NCBI GenBank assembly: GCA_018824405.1
Contig: JAHJGO010000023.1
Span: 51,100-115,099, forward strand
Reading direction: 5' to 3'
DNA: 64,000 nt
Origin: Gammaproteobacteria bacterium
GTDB taxonomy: Bacteria; Pseudomonadota; Gammaproteobacteria; Burkholderiales; Sulfuricellaceae
Positions 47,583-57,173 of the stretch are shown in pieces (the stretch's first letter is position 1; each line of letters starts with the position of its first letter). The notes beneath the pieces were generated by a model. The model was given only the letters and a program-made list of their open reading frames with translations, ran no database searches and was not told the DNA's origin. The translations under genes and the position numbers were made by a program.

Positions 47583-49783
47583 GCAAGTAACGCCTCAAAG
47601 TTCCGCTCGATGCGCTCTGCCAGTTCCGCCGCCTTGTCGTTCAGCTCGGCCAGTTCGGCATGGATGCCGCGCAGCACCTCTTCAAAGTCTTCCTCGTCGC
47701 CTGCAATATCCGGCGCCACACCCACGTAGCGCCCCGGCGTCAGCGAGTAATCGTTGCTGGCGACCTCATCGGTAGTCACCGCCTTGCACAAGCCCGGCAC
47801 ATTCTCGAACCGGGCATGCGGGAAACGGCTGTGCAGCCAATGCACCTGATGGATGAAATAGACGGCCTGTTTCAATGCTTCCAGCGCCTCGTCGCGCACC
47901 GTGGGCGCTTCGCTCTTCCTGAGATCGGCGGCCAGCAGCGCGCGCTTCAATTCGCGTACCGCCTTGCCATCAAAGGCTTTGGACAGGCGGGCGCGCAGGG
48001 TCTTATCTGCCGTGTCCAGCAGCTTGAGCCAGAGCTTGTGGCGGGCTTCGAGCAATTTGCTTCCGGCCTTGAGCTTGGGCGCCAGTGCGTCAAGCTGGGT
48101 CTGCAAGGCTACCTGCCCGGCGTGGCTGGCGAGGTCGCCCTTGCCGATGGCGGTGCGTGCCCCGGCGCTGGCGGTGAGCAGCCCCGCAATTTCGTCCGCA
48201 GCGGAAGGGGCCATCGCGTCACCTGAGGATTGCAGGCCCGCTTGTGCCGCCGCCAATTCCGCCTTGAACACATCCAGCACGGCTTGCGCGATATGCGCGC
48301 CTTCCGGCTGATCGGCGTTGAGTTCAGCCAGGGTCACTTTGTCAGCAAAGGTTTTCAGGGCGATGCCGAGCCTGGCAATCGCCGCCGTGTCGGCTGCGAG
48401 GCGCGCCGGAATTTCATGCAACCAGTGATCGGCCTGGCGCTGATAGTTTCCGACCAGCGCGACGAACTTTTCCTGCTCGCCCCGGTACAGCCAGACGATG
48501 GCGTTGAGGTTGGCCAGTTGTTCCTCGGTGAAGACGTGGGAGCGCGCCGATACGACGTGATAGACGTTACGCGCGTCGATCATCAGCACCTGGTTTTTCA
48601 AGGCATCCGGCTTGCCCTTGTCGAAAAACCACAAGGTGCACGGCAGGCTGCGGGTATAGAAGAACTTGTTGCCGATGCCCACCATCACATCGACGTGGCC
48701 GGTCTTGACCAGCTTTTCGCGGATGTCACGGTCTTTGTTGCCGGCGTCCGAAGCGCTGGACGCCATGACGAAACCAGCGCGTCCGGTGCTTTTCAGGTAG
48801 GCGTAGAAATACTGAATCCACAGGCTGTTGGCATTGGAGATCGCGCCGCTCTTGGCGTTGGTGCCCGGCAGGCCGAAGGGCAAGCGCCCCGCCTCGTCCA
48901 CCTGGCCTTCGACCTTCTTGGTATCCACGCCATCCACATTGAACGGCGGATTGGCCATGACGAAATCACACTGGCCGATCAGGTGTTCAGCTTGGTCGTA
49001 GAAGGTGTTGCCCTGACGGATGTTGGAGGCATCCAGGCCGTGCACCACCAGGTTCATGCGCGCCAGCTTGGTGTTGGTGTCGGATTTTTCCTGACCATGG
49101 AAGGTGACGGTATCGTTGGCGTTGGCGTGGCGCAGTTCTTCGATAAAGTGGCCGGTCTGCACGAACATGCCCGCCGAGCCGCAGGCCGGGTCCAGTACCA
49201 GCCCGTGATCCGGCTCGATGACGTTGACGATCATTCTCACCAGCGATGGCGGCGTGAAAAATTCGCCGCCTTCCTGCGCGCCGCTCTGCGCGAAATTGTT
49301 GAGGAAGTATTCGTAGATGCGCCCGAATACGTCGCCCGTGGCGGCCTTGATGGCTGGGCGGTCGAATATCTTGATGAGTTCGGCCAGCAGGTCAGGCTCG
49401 AAGGCGGTATAGCCACGCGGCAGCGCGCCCTTGAGGACTTCATATTCCGCCTCTATCGCATCCATGGCCGTATCGATGGTGGCGCCAACGCTGGCACCCT
49501 GCGGCAAGGCGGCGAGCTTGTCGAAACGGGCATCCTCGGGCAGGTAGATGGCTGCCTTGCCCTGAAAGCCGAGTTTGATCAGTTCTTCACGCTGCGCGGC
49601 AGGCACCTGCGCGGGAATGTCGGCCTCGATGTCTGGCAAGTATGATTTGAAGCGATTGTCGGCGTGGCGCAGGAAGATCAGCCCGAGTACCGGCATTGAG
49701 TATTCTGCTGCGGTTAGTTTGGAATTGGCACGTAACTGATCTGCGGCTTCCCACAGTTCGTTTTCAAGTTGCTGGATGTTCAC
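47579..49783 (-). CDS. hsdM: Type I DNA methyltransferase subunit (HsdM)
   Basis: 734 aa, longer than the typical 500-550 aa HsdM because of an extended helical C-terminus. The N-terminal helical bundle is HsdM_N-like. The N6-adenine methylase motifs are DPACGSAGMFV (AdoMet binding, near 196) and ANPPFNVDG (catalytic NPPF, near 276). It provides host protection and the scaffold for HsdR. First gene of the hsdM-hsdS-hsdR-unknown operon. Confidence 0.95.
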   Translation of the reverse strand: MNIQQLENELWEAADQLRANSKLTAAEYSMPVLGLIFLRHADNRFKSYLPDIEADIPAQVPAAQREELIKLGFQGKAAIYLPEDARFDKLAALPQGASVGATIDTAMDAIEAEYEVLKGALPRGYTAFEPDLLAELIKIFDRPAIKAATGDVFGRIYEYFLNNFAQSGAQEGGEFFTPPSLVRMIVNVIEPDHGLVLDPACGSAGMFVQTGHFIEELRHANANDTVTFHGQEKSDTNTKLARMNLVVHGLDASNIRQGNTFYDQAEHLIGQCDFVMANPPFNVDGVDTKKVEGQVDEAGRLPFGLPGTNAKSGAISNANSLWIQYFYAYLKSTGRAGFVMASSASDAGNKDRDIREKLVKTGHVDVMVGIGNKFFYTRSLPCTLWFFDKGKPDALKNQVLMIDARNVYHVVSARSHVFTEEQLANLNAIVWLYRGEQEKFVALVGNYQRQADHWLHEIPARLAADTAAIARLGIALKTFADKVTLAELNADQPEGAHIAQAVLDVFKAELAAAQAGLQSSGDAMAPSAADEIAGLLTASAGARTAIGKGDLASHAGQVALQTQLDALAPKLKAGSKLLEARHKLWLKLLDTADKTLRARLSKAFDGKAVRELKRALLAADLRKSEAPTVRDEALEALKQAVYFIHQVHWLHSRFPHARFENVPGLCKAVTTDEVASNDYSLTPGRYVGVAPDIAGDEEDFEEVLRGIHAELAELNDKAAELAERIERNFEALLA

Positions 49784-49997
49784 GGGCTTGTTTTTCTCTT
49801 TGTCAGGCTGAAGCAGCGACCATGGTGCTTCTCAAGCTGTGTGGCTAATGCGAATGTGCTGTAATGTACTGGAATGTCCGGCAAAATCCAAATGTAATGG
49901 CTCTACTTTTCAAGGAACGAACTGATGGCACGATGCAGATCAACGAAAACTTCTTCCTATGGAAGCGGAATGTGTTGCTTGGGCATGGGGGTGTGGC

Positions 49998-50585
49998 ATG
50001 AGTGAATTTATTCCACTCGCAGGGGCGCTTGCGGGGTATTTCGACAAAGCGTTGGATGAGTTGCCTGATGCACTGCGTAAACGTGTTCTGCAGAATTTTC
50101 CCACGAAGTATTGGGATGAGTGGACACCACACCAGAGGCGCAGCGAGGCCGAGCAACTGGACGCGCAGGATGTCGCTGCCCACGAGGAATATCAGGAAAT
50201 TAAGAAAGAGTTTTTGAGGCGTATGCATGCCATCGAAAAGGAGATTGAAGAATGGAAATCTGTCGATGCCCCTACGGCCGGAGACATGGCCAGGAAGAAA
50301 AAGAAGCTAGTGAAGCTTAAGAAAAAACTAGCCCCATTCAAAAATCAACTGGCTCGGGGCGACTTTCCTGGGCTTGATGAAAATGGCACATCTGAGGTTC
50401 CCATAAAACCTCCAGGTCATCTCAATCATGATCCAGAAATGCAGACCAGAGCAAACCAAATAGCAGCAGAACAAAAGCCGCTGACGCGCAGGCCAATAAC
50501 ACGGAACATGGTTGCCAATATTTTGGCGGAAGAACGTGGAATGAATGTGGAAACTGTCTTAAGGAGAATCCGAAAACAGTGGTAA
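49998..50585 (+). CDS. Unknown helical protein
   Basis: 195 aa from the ATG at 49998 (MSEFIPLAGA). It is strongly helical and charged, with a Lys-rich coil (RKKKKLVKLKKKLAPFKNQL, about residues 90-115) and a C-terminal part resembling a small helix-turn-helix (MVANILAEERGMNVETVLRR). I do not recognise a family. It diverges from hsdM, 214 bp away, and ends before a clear terminator. Possibly a DNA-binding regulator of the element. Confidence 0.55.
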   Translation: MSEFIPLAGALAGYFDKALDELPDALRKRVLQNFPTKYWDEWTPHQRRSEAEQLDAQDVAAHEEYQEIKKEFLRRMHAIEKEIEEWKSVDAPTAGDMARKKKKLVKLKKKLAPFKNQLARGDFPGLDENGTSEVPIKPPGHLNHDPEMQTRANQIAAEQKPLTRRPITRNMVANILAEERGMNVETVLRRIRKQW

Positions 50586-50644
50586 TAGCATAGCTTGCCT
50601 AACTGCCTAGAGTTGCCTAAATAACTTGTTGTATTTAAAAAATA

Positions 50645-50678
50645 AAGGCGGAACTGCATTGGTTCCGCCTTGTTTTTT
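50645..50678 (+). terminator. Intrinsic terminator
   Basis: AAGGCGGAAC (50645-50654) and GTTCCGCCTT (50662-50671) flank a 7-nt loop and are followed by GTTTTTTG. It isolates the upstream unknown gene from alpA. Confidence 0.9.
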
Positions 50679-50780
50679 GCCCGCTCAGAATTTGCCTAAG
50701 TACTCCGCAGCAATCCTCAACTGTGCGGGCAAGGCCACCAAATTACGCGGAGCACCCGGCCTTGTTCAGGAGCAACAACT

Positions 50781-50987
50781 ATGGCCGTGCAACTGCAATC
50801 TTTTCTCCGCCTCAAGCAGGTAAAACTGCAGACAGGTTTTTCACGTAGCTGGATTTACGAAGCTATCCGCCGAGGCGATTTTCCTGCTCCGATTTCCATC
50901 GGTGCCAGAGCTGTCGCATGGACTGAGCAGTCGATAGCTGACTGGCAGGCACTCCGTATTGAACAAAGTCGCAAGACTGATGTTTAA
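50781..50987 (+). CDS. AlpA-family transcriptional regulator
   Basis: 68 aa, an excisionase/AlpA-like winged helix: FLRLKQVKLQTGFSRSWIYE, then IRRGDFPAPISIGARAVAWT. AlpA proteins activate excision and satellite genes. It precedes the primase-like gene by 13 nt and probably controls it. Confidence 0.93.
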   Translation: MAVQLQSFLRLKQVKLQTGFSRSWIYEAIRRGDFPAPISIGARAVAWTEQSIADWQALRIEQSRKTDV

Positions 50988-51000
50988 GGGAGTGACCATC

Positions 51001-53586
51001 ATGACAACCAATCAACTGACAATTTTCACTTCCAAGCAGGATGAAGCAGGTAATGGCGGCGAAGGTGGTGGCCTTCAGGTGATGAATGCGGATTTCGTCA
51101 CCGAGGTGTTTCGGCAATTGCCAGAAGGCGCATTTGCCGCAGCCTGTTCCAAACCAGGCGATCCGAGCAACGGCGGATGGGTAGCCAACCGCGCGGATAG
51201 TATCGTTGCGCAACTCTCTGCCGAGCATAACAACTATCTCAACTGTTCGAGCTTCTATCCGGGTGATGACGGCTCATTCAAGGCGCGCAAGGCCCAGTTT
51301 GCTGCCTGCCATTTCCTGATGCTCGATGATCTGGGCACCAAGGTGCCGTTTGATCGGCTGGGCGGATTTGAGTTGTCCTGGCTGATCGAGACCAGCCCTG
51401 GTAACTATCAGGGAGGAATCATTCTCGCTGAACCCGTCACCGATGCCTCGGTAGCGGTCCGGTTGCTCACTGCCGTGATTAACGCGGGGCTTTGTGATCC
51501 TGGTGCAAGCGGGCCATTAAGCCGGTGGGCACGTCTCTCGGTCGCGATCAACGGTAAGTCTAAATATGCGAATGAAGAAGGCGCGCCGTTCCGTTGCCGT
51601 CTGATCGAATGGCGACCTGACGCCCGCTATACGCCGCAAGAGATTGTGGATCGTCTGCAACTAGAGCTTGCGCCGGCAGGACGGCCGAAGAAAGCGGTCA
51701 AGTCACCTACGGAGTCCTTACGCAATCTGGGTGATGATACTGACGATGTGTTGACGCCTAGGGCCGAGGAGAGCCCGGTCGTGACTGCACTCAAAGTGCG
51801 TGTGCTTTACAAAACGCCATTGGGTTCAGGCAAGCACGATATGACCTGTCCGTGGGTGCAGGAGCATACCGATGGCCTGGACACCGGTGCGGCGTATTTT
51901 GAACCAGACGAGCTATATCCGCTGGGCGGTTTTTGTTGCCAGCATTCACACCGTGACCAGTATCACATCCGGCAATTACTCGAATTTCTGGGCGTGCGCA
52001 ACGTAGAGGCTCGGCACAAACCAGTTATCCGTGAGGTCAAGGGTGACTTGCACCGTGTGGTGGATGCAGCTGAAAAAGAGTTGGCGGGTCGCGGGCGGCA
52101 TTACCAGTCCGGCGGATTGATTGTTTCGGTTTCGACCGATCCCGTCACTGGAGACCCTTCGGTCATCCCGACCAGTGCACCGGCGTTGACCAAGGAGCTG
52201 TCGGCCGCGGCGTCATGGGAGAAATACGACGCGCGCGCAAAAGATTGGATACGCAGTGATCCGCCGCAGCGCCATATTGCCATCCTCTATGACGCACAGG
52301 ATTTTAGGCACTTGCCACCTCTGGCTGGCGTGGCGAGGCAACCGTATTTTCGGGAGTCTGATGGTGAGCTGGTTACGCAGGCAGGTTATGACAGCACGTC
52401 GCAGCGCTTTGGCGTGTTCGACTCACGTCAGTTTGTCATCCCTGACCCGACGCCAGAGGCAGCACGGGCAGCGCTGGCTCTGCTGGAGGATCCACTTAAT
52501 GAGTTCCACTTCGTCGCGGCTACCGATAAAGCAGCCGCACTTGCAGCAATCTTCACCGCCGTGGTGCGCCCAACGCTTGCTCATGCTCCAGGATTCCACG
52601 TTAAAGCCCCAGTTTTTGGCAGTGGCAAAACCTATCTGTGCGAGCTTATTGGTGCTTTCGCCGGGCCGGCCGGCAATGCAAAGGTTAGTTATCCGACCAC
52701 ATCTGAAGAGGCGACAAAGGTCATTCTTTCATTGCTGCTGACCAGCCCAGCCGTCATCGAATTTGACGATATGGACACCGACTGGATTCCGCACGGCACC
52801 ATAAAAAGGATGCTGACCGCTGACCAGATTACTGACCGGATACTGGGGGTAAGCAAGACAGCGACAGTCAGTACGCGCACTCTGTTTCTCGGCTCGGGCA
52901 ATAATGTTGGCCCGGTGCGCGACCTGCTGCGGCGCGTTCTGACGATCCACGTTGACCCGCGCTGCTCCACTCCTGCCACGATCAGCTACAAAGGCTTACC
53001 CGTCGAACAGGTACGCAAGAACCGGGGTGTTTATGTGGCTGCAGTGCTGACCATTATCATGGCGTGGCGCAGGGCGGGCTCACTGCGTGCTGACGTAGAA
53101 AACATCGTCACATTCGGCGGCGCATGGTCGGACTACTGCCGGCATCCGCTGATGTGGCTGGGCCACGCAGACCCGGCAACGGCGCTGCTGGAACAGGTCA
53201 AGCACGACCCCGATGGGGATGCTCTTGCAAGTCTGATGGCCGCATGGCGTGCCCAATTTGGTTCGACACCGACGACGGTACGCAAGGCTGTTGATGTGGC
53301 ATACGGTGGTGACAGCGATCTTTTCGATGCGATGCGAGAATTCCCTATTGAGGAACGGGGTGAGATCAATCGATCGAAACTGGGATGGATTCTGAAAAAG
53401 AATGCGAATCGTATCGTCAACGGATTTGAGTTCCAGAAGGCCGAGGCAGATGGGCGCACGGCATGGAGGGTTGTTGAGGTAAATCCGCCGCCTTTAACCC
53501 CTTCTCCGCCTTTAACCATTCCGGTTGCGAAAACTGTCAAACGCCCATCGAAAAATGTTACCAAGGAGATTAACCATGTTCGATAA
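51001..53586 (+). CDS. Primase/helicase-like replication protein of the element
   Basis: 861 aa from the ATG at 51001, with an AAGGGAG site 8-10 nt upstream; an upstream frame start lies inside alpA and is rejected. The N-terminal 250 residues resemble a RepB-type primase domain (CHFLMLDDLGTKVPFD, GGIILAEPV). The C-terminal half is a DUF927-like helicase with Walker A APVFGSGKTYLCELIG and Walker B VIEFDDMDTDW. It likely starts element replication. The linker between them is low in obvious motifs. Family names are from motif layout, not from database comparison. Confidence 0.72.
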   Translation: MTTNQLTIFTSKQDEAGNGGEGGGLQVMNADFVTEVFRQLPEGAFAAACSKPGDPSNGGWVANRADSIVAQLSAEHNNYLNCSSFYPGDDGSFKARKAQFAACHFLMLDDLGTKVPFDRLGGFELSWLIETSPGNYQGGIILAEPVTDASVAVRLLTAVINAGLCDPGASGPLSRWARLSVAINGKSKYANEEGAPFRCRLIEWRPDARYTPQEIVDRLQLELAPAGRPKKAVKSPTESLRNLGDDTDDVLTPRAEESPVVTALKVRVLYKTPLGSGKHDMTCPWVQEHTDGLDTGAAYFEPDELYPLGGFCCQHSHRDQYHIRQLLEFLGVRNVEARHKPVIREVKGDLHRVVDAAEKELAGRGRHYQSGGLIVSVSTDPVTGDPSVIPTSAPALTKELSAAASWEKYDARAKDWIRSDPPQRHIAILYDAQDFRHLPPLAGVARQPYFRESDGELVTQAGYDSTSQRFGVFDSRQFVIPDPTPEAARAALALLEDPLNEFHFVAATDKAAALAAIFTAVVRPTLAHAPGFHVKAPVFGSGKTYLCELIGAFAGPAGNAKVSYPTTSEEATKVILSLLLTSPAVIEFDDMDTDWIPHGTIKRMLTADQITDRILGVSKTATVSTRTLFLGSGNNVGPVRDLLRRVLTIHVDPRCSTPATISYKGLPVEQVRKNRGVYVAAVLTIIMAWRRAGSLRADVENIVTFGGAWSDYCRHPLMWLGHADPATALLEQVKHDPDGDALASLMAAWRAQFGSTPTTVRKAVDVAYGGDSDLFDAMREFPIEERGEINRSKLGWILKKNANRIVNGFEFQKAEADGRTAWRVVEVNPPPLTPSPPLTIPVAKTVKRPSKNVTKEINHVR

Positions 53587-53986
53587 AATCGAGAAAATCG
53601 CAGTCAAACATTATTTATGTGCGCTTGAATCATCTGCTACGGAAGACTCGCTGTTTCGCACACTCATGAATGTCGATATGGATGGAAGCATGAAACCGCT
53701 CTTGGTGGTTGGGGTGACCCATCCGTGGTTTTATGATGGATTTTTCATTGCCGTATTGAACCCAGACATAAGCCTGATCAGCAAGATAAATCCCGGATGC
53801 GGAAGCAGCGATTTTATCTTGAAGGAGATAGTGAGCAAAAAATGTGACCTCATGCTTTCTTCCTGGGTGTATACGTATAAGGGCTTTAAAGTCAGCCGCA
53901 GTACCACATACAAAAGCCGTAATCCTTGCTCAGCAAGATTTCCATTCCAAAAGTTACAACTGGAAGGAGCCCTGAATAGGCCTTGA
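53576..53986 (+). CDS. Unknown small protein downstream of the primase-like gene
   Basis: 136 aa from the ATG at 53576, with AAGGAG 6-7 nt upstream, overlapping the preceding gene by 11 nt. It has no recognisable domain; it is a mixed alpha/beta protein with a hydrophobic patch (LLVVGVTHPWFYDGFFIAVL). Translation is coupled to the primase-like gene, so it may be its partner. Its end is convergent with the YqaJ gene. Confidence 0.55.
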   Translation: MFDKIEKIAVKHYLCALESSATEDSLFRTLMNVDMDGSMKPLLVVGVTHPWFYDGFFIAVLNPDISLISKINPGCGSSDFILKEIVSKKCDLMLSSWVYTYKGFKVSRSTTYKSRNPCSARFPFQKLQLEGALNRP

Positions 53987-54011
53987 TGGCCCACTCAGGG
54001 TGGGGGTGCAG

Positions 54012-54875
54012 TTACTTCACAATCGTTACCCGCACCTCCTCCCGCCCTTTCCCGCGATACTGATCAAGATCCACCCCCTTCAGCTCCGGCACCCGTTTGT
54101 AATCCACATTTCCCTGTTTCCAGAAGCGCGTCACCGTTACGCCAGCACCTGATTCACTGGGATGACTGGCCAGCGCTACCAGTCGCTCGCGTGCTGTTTC
54201 CAGCGTGGCCGTGGCTTCCTCGGCCTTGCGCTTGGCATTGAGGTAGAACACCGCTGCCAGTTTCCACACCGGATCATCACGTGTGGCTGTATCACGCACA
54301 GTGAGTGGCGGCGGTGTGTCGTTGTCCAGATACTGCTGGAAACTATCCCAGGCGGCCCGAATGGCTTCCATGACTATCTCGTCACGCCCCACCTCCAGCA
54401 GCAAACCCTCCGTGCCATCGAATACCCACAGGTGAGCCATCGCCGCGCCCGCTACCATCAACTGGTGCTGGATCTGGATTCTGTAATATTCCGGCACCTC
54501 GCCAGTGGATGCTGACTGCCAGAGTGCAGATGACTGCCCCTTGTATGGACATTTCACCTCCAGCAGCAGATCACCTTCCAGCGTGATGCCGTCCAGGCTG
54601 GCCGAGTAGTCACCTTCACTCAGCACCAGCGGCTGCATGATCAGCCCGGTCTGGGCTTCATAGGCAACGCGCGCCCTGGGCTCCATGTCCGTGCCGTGCT
54701 GCATGGCGGTGGTTACGGTCTGCTCCACGCGACCAGTGCGGATTTGCCAGAACTGATACGGCGTCATCCATGGGCTTGCGCCCATGACTGCTGCTGACTC
54801 CGATGCGTTGCGATACTGTGCACGGTGGGCATGCCACTCTGGGCTGCCCTGTACCAATTTGAGTATGGCGTTCAT
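54012..54875 (-). CDS. YqaJ-family phage recombination exonuclease
   Basis: 287 aa. LVQGSPEWHAHRAQYRNASE opens the YqaJ fold, and ASLDGITLEGDLLLEVKCPY carries the PD-(D/E)xK residues (Asp, then Glu-X-Lys). Lambda-exonuclease-type enzymes make 3' overhangs for an annealing protein. It overlaps the DUF1071-like gene by 4 nt, the expected pairing. Confidence 0.88.
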   Translation of the reverse strand: MNAILKLVQGSPEWHAHRAQYRNASESAAVMGASPWMTPYQFWQIRTGRVEQTVTTAMQHGTDMEPRARVAYEAQTGLIMQPLVLSEGDYSASLDGITLEGDLLLEVKCPYKGQSSALWQSASTGEVPEYYRIQIQHQLMVAGAAMAHLWVFDGTEGLLLEVGRDEIVMEAIRAAWDSFQQYLDNDTPPPLTVRDTATRDDPVWKLAAVFYLNAKRKAEEATATLETARERLVALASHPSESGAGVTVTRFWKQGNVDYKRVPELKGVDLDQYRGKGREEVRVTIVK

Positions 54876-55528
54876 GCTGCTCTCCTTTTCTCGAGACTGC
54901 GAATTACACGGGGGAAATCTGCCGGGGTGATCTCGGCCAATGTTTCACAGCCGAAATACGCCAGCAGCTTGTTGCGGTCACTGCCGGTTTCATCGAGCAA
55001 CTGCTCGATCTGGGCCATTTGTGCGGTGGTGATGCCCTTGCCGGAATGGATAGGCGTCACTGCCGACGGTGGCGTCCTGCTCTTCCTGGTTGTCGATGAA
55101 ACTGGCGCTTTATCCTCCGCCCTGGGTTCCTCGCTGGTGACCGGCAGGTCTTCTCCGGCATAGATGTACAGCCCCAGTCCATGCAATGCGATGGCCTTGA
55201 CCAGGCAGCGCTGGATGCTGGTATTGATATCGAACACGCTGGGCGCCTGAAGCGGCTTGTTCCTGCTGTCCAGCACCGGATGGATCTGGCTCAGGGTGAT
55301 GCCCCGAACTGTCACCGCCACCTCGACGAAGGTGCCGTAATCGGTTGCAAGATAAGGCAGGCCATCGAAACGCATGACCTCCCAGGTGGCCGAGGCATCG
55401 AACTGCCGCAGCTGCGCCACGGCAAACGGCCAGCTCAGGTAGCTGAACTGCCCCTTGCGCTCGATATGCTCACCGACATTGATTGCAGCCAGTTCGGTGA
55501 AGTAGTTGCTGTCTTGTTTGTTTGTCAT
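54872..55528 (-). CDS. DUF1071-like single-strand annealing protein candidate
   Basis: 218 aa from the ATG at 55528, behind AAAGGAATCATC. The N-terminal half has the DUF1071-type core (YLSWPFAVAQLRQFDASATW, IQRCLVKAIALHGLGLYIYA). These proteins act as Rad52-like annealers in phages. The C-terminal part is Pro/Ser/Thr-rich then helical. It is directly upstream of the YqaJ nuclease gene, and a hairpin leader stands before it. Confidence 0.72.
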   Translation of the reverse strand: MTNKQDSNYFTELAAINVGEHIERKGQFSYLSWPFAVAQLRQFDASATWEVMRFDGLPYLATDYGTFVEVAVTVRGITLSQIHPVLDSRNKPLQAPSVFDINTSIQRCLVKAIALHGLGLYIYAGEDLPVTSEEPRAEDKAPVSSTTRKSRTPPSAVTPIHSGKGITTAQMAQIEQLLDETGSDRNKLLAYFGCETLAEITPADFPRVIRSLEKRRAA

Positions 55529-55563
55529 GATGATTCCTTTCATTGGAATGAGTAGAAACGACA

Positions 55564-55593
55564 ACGCCCGACTGAGCGAACCATGTCGGGCGT
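55564..55593 (-). promoter_or_regulatory. Hairpin leader ahead of the DUF1071-like gene
   Basis: ACGCCCGAC (55564-55572) pairs with GTCGGGCGT (55585-55593), a 9-bp stem with a 12-nt loop, about 35 nt upstream of the start codon on the minus strand. It is followed toward the gene by TTGTCGTTTCTACT, as at the other two leaders. It may be a terminator-like attenuator. Confidence 0.6.
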
Positions 55594-55725
55594 GTGTCTG
55601 TGGGATTTCCAGCGCTAAAGAGTTGCTGGGAGTGCGCGGCGTTTACAAGATTATCGAGCCCTTAAACCCCGCTGAACGGCTCTTGTTGTTATGGCAGGCC
55701 TGCCTTGGGTTACGCACGCAGCTGA

Positions 55726-56670
55726 TCAGGCTGCGAGTTTGAGTGCTTCTTCGAGCGCTTTCTGTTTGATGAGCGAGCCGATGCCGAACCAGGCTGAATC
55801 CAGCCGGTTGTCCGGCGTTCTGGCGCGGCGCTCGTGGTCAACGAATTGCGTGACGGCATTGACCAGCCCCCACGCCGTGTCGTTAGCCGAGAGCAGATTG
55901 GCGCCCATGCCCTGACCGGCATACAGGCCAAATACATGGTTGAGCACCTTGATGTTGGGCTGCTGATGGAAGTGCAGGGCTGGATCACCCAGCACTTCCA
56001 CCAGGTAACGCCGCGCCTCGAACGGATTGACTGGCCGCTCGGAGAGTTGGCGCATGTCCGATATGAAGTGCTGCCAGGTGGAGATACCAATTCCGAGCTG
56101 CTGCTTGACCTTGTCAGGATCGAACTTCGTTGAGTGCGGCACCTTGATGGCGCCGGCACTGTTGCCCGTGGCCATCTGCAGGGTGTTGTTGCAAACCACC
56201 CTGACCGAGGTGAACTGCGCCGTGGTCGCCAGCGTGCCATCGCAGGCGGTGGCCAGCAGCAGGTAGGCCTTGACCTGGTCATCACCCCTGAGCAGGGCTT
56301 CCTGACCGGTACGGGCCAGAGCCCAGAGCTTCTTGCCGCCCTTGAGCACGCCAGCGGTTTCCAGCTGGAATCCTCCAAGATCGACCAGATCGCGGTAGAA
56401 CTCCAGCACTTCACGCGGCTGCACTACCTGATAACGGTTGGAAACCACTGACAGGGGTGCCAGCGTATCGCTGCGGTAGAGCACCTTGTTATCGGCAAAG
56501 GATTGCAGCGCATCAGCAGACTGGTATTGCACCGGGGCATCGAGGATGTCCCAGTTCATGCCTGCTTCGCGCAGCCAGATTTCCAGTGGCTGGTTTTCTG
56601 AGAGCTGGTTGCCCAGGCCGTGCCATGGGGTGGCGTTGACGTAGGCCATGTTTTCGACGAGATGTGCCAT
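55726..56670 (-). CDS. DUF932 phage/plasmid-like protein
   Basis: 314 aa from the ATG at 56670, behind AAAGGAG; earlier frame starts lie inside the hairpin. The family signature is clear: NATPWHGLGNQLSENQPLEI, NRYQVVQPREVLEFYRDLVD and VCNNTLQMATG. DUF932 proteins are frequent on phages, plasmids and conjugative elements; their role is unknown. It is expressed from a leader with a two-part hairpin. Confidence 0.88.
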   Translation of the reverse strand: MAHLVENMAYVNATPWHGLGNQLSENQPLEIWLREAGMNWDILDAPVQYQSADALQSFADNKVLYRSDTLAPLSVVSNRYQVVQPREVLEFYRDLVDLGGFQLETAGVLKGGKKLWALARTGQEALLRGDDQVKAYLLLATACDGTLATTAQFTSVRVVCNNTLQMATGNSAGAIKVPHSTKFDPDKVKQQLGIGISTWQHFISDMRQLSERPVNPFEARRYLVEVLGDPALHFHQQPNIKVLNHVFGLYAGQGMGANLLSANDTAWGLVNAVTQFVDHERRARTPDNRLDSAWFGIGSLIKQKALEEALKLAA

Positions 56671-56700
56671 TTGTATTACTCCTTTAAGTAGAAACAACAA

Positions 56701-56733
56701 AGCCCCGCTGTCCGGGATGGACAAAACGGGGCT
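56701..56733 (-). promoter_or_regulatory. Two-part hairpin leader ahead of the DUF932 gene
   Basis: AGCCCCG (56701-56707) pairs with CGGGGCT (56727-56733). Inside, TGTCC and GGACA form a second helix around GGGAT. It lies 30 nt upstream of the start codon and is followed toward the gene by TTTGTTGTTTCTACTT and AAAGGAG. The structure matches the leader at 57403-57433 with different stem bases. Confidence 0.65.
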
Positions 56734-56775
56734 GAATGGGTGAATCAATGGAGAGGTTGAGACAGCACGGTGGTG

Positions 56776-56853
56776 CTACCTGAGCAGCTTCATGCTGACG
56801 CGCAGCAGGATGCGGACGGCCTGACGGCCGACTTCACCGGTTGCGGCAGCCAT
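56776..56853 (-). CDS. Possible 25-aa micro-ORF
   Basis: MAAATGEVGRQAVRILLRVS plus five residues, ATG at 56853, stop at 56776. The basic amphipathic segment RQAVRILLRVS resembles KRGARVLFGLLRSS in the small protein at 57174-57368. No good ribosome site stands directly before the ATG (GGAG is 24 nt away). Listed with low confidence. Confidence 0.25.
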   Translation of the reverse strand: MAAATGEVGRQAVRILLRVSMKLLR

Positions 56854-56885
56854 GAAGATGGTGGACAGGGGTTTCTCTCCGCGCT

Positions 56886-57161
56886 TTACACGTCGAGCCG
56901 GATTTTGCCGGGATAGTAGTTGTCGCCATCGATGTAGCCGAACAGGCGTTTCAAGCCGCTGGTCGTGATGTTGGTCAAGAGACCCGCTACCGTCGCCGCC
57001 ATGACGCCGGAGAACGTCCCCCAGTGGATCAGCAGCACCAGGGCAGTAACGGCCAGGTCCAGCTTCAGGTCGTGCTTCAGCACCCGCAGCATGGTCCTGC
57101 GCTGCAGTTTCACCAGCAGCAGGGCTACCCCGAGGAAGATCGTGAATCCTGTGATGAGCAT
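56886..57161 (-). CDS. Small membrane protein of unknown function
   Basis: 91 aa with two predicted membrane helices (ITGFTIFLGVALLLVKL and AVTALVLLIHWGTFSGVMAA) separated by a basic loop. GGAGGACGATC precedes the ATG. I recognise no family. It follows the 64-aa protein gene by 12 nt on the minus strand. Confidence 0.55.
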   Translation of the reverse strand: MLITGFTIFLGVALLLVKLQRRTMLRVLKHDLKLDLAVTALVLLIHWGTFSGVMAATVAGLLTNITTSGLKRLFGYIDGDNYYPGKIRLDV

Positions 57162-57173
57162 GATCGTCCTCCC

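Noticed and set aside
48230..49645. 471-residue open frame antisense to hsdM
   Set aside because: Lies wholly within hsdM, which has intact methylase motifs; the translation lacks recognisable domains.
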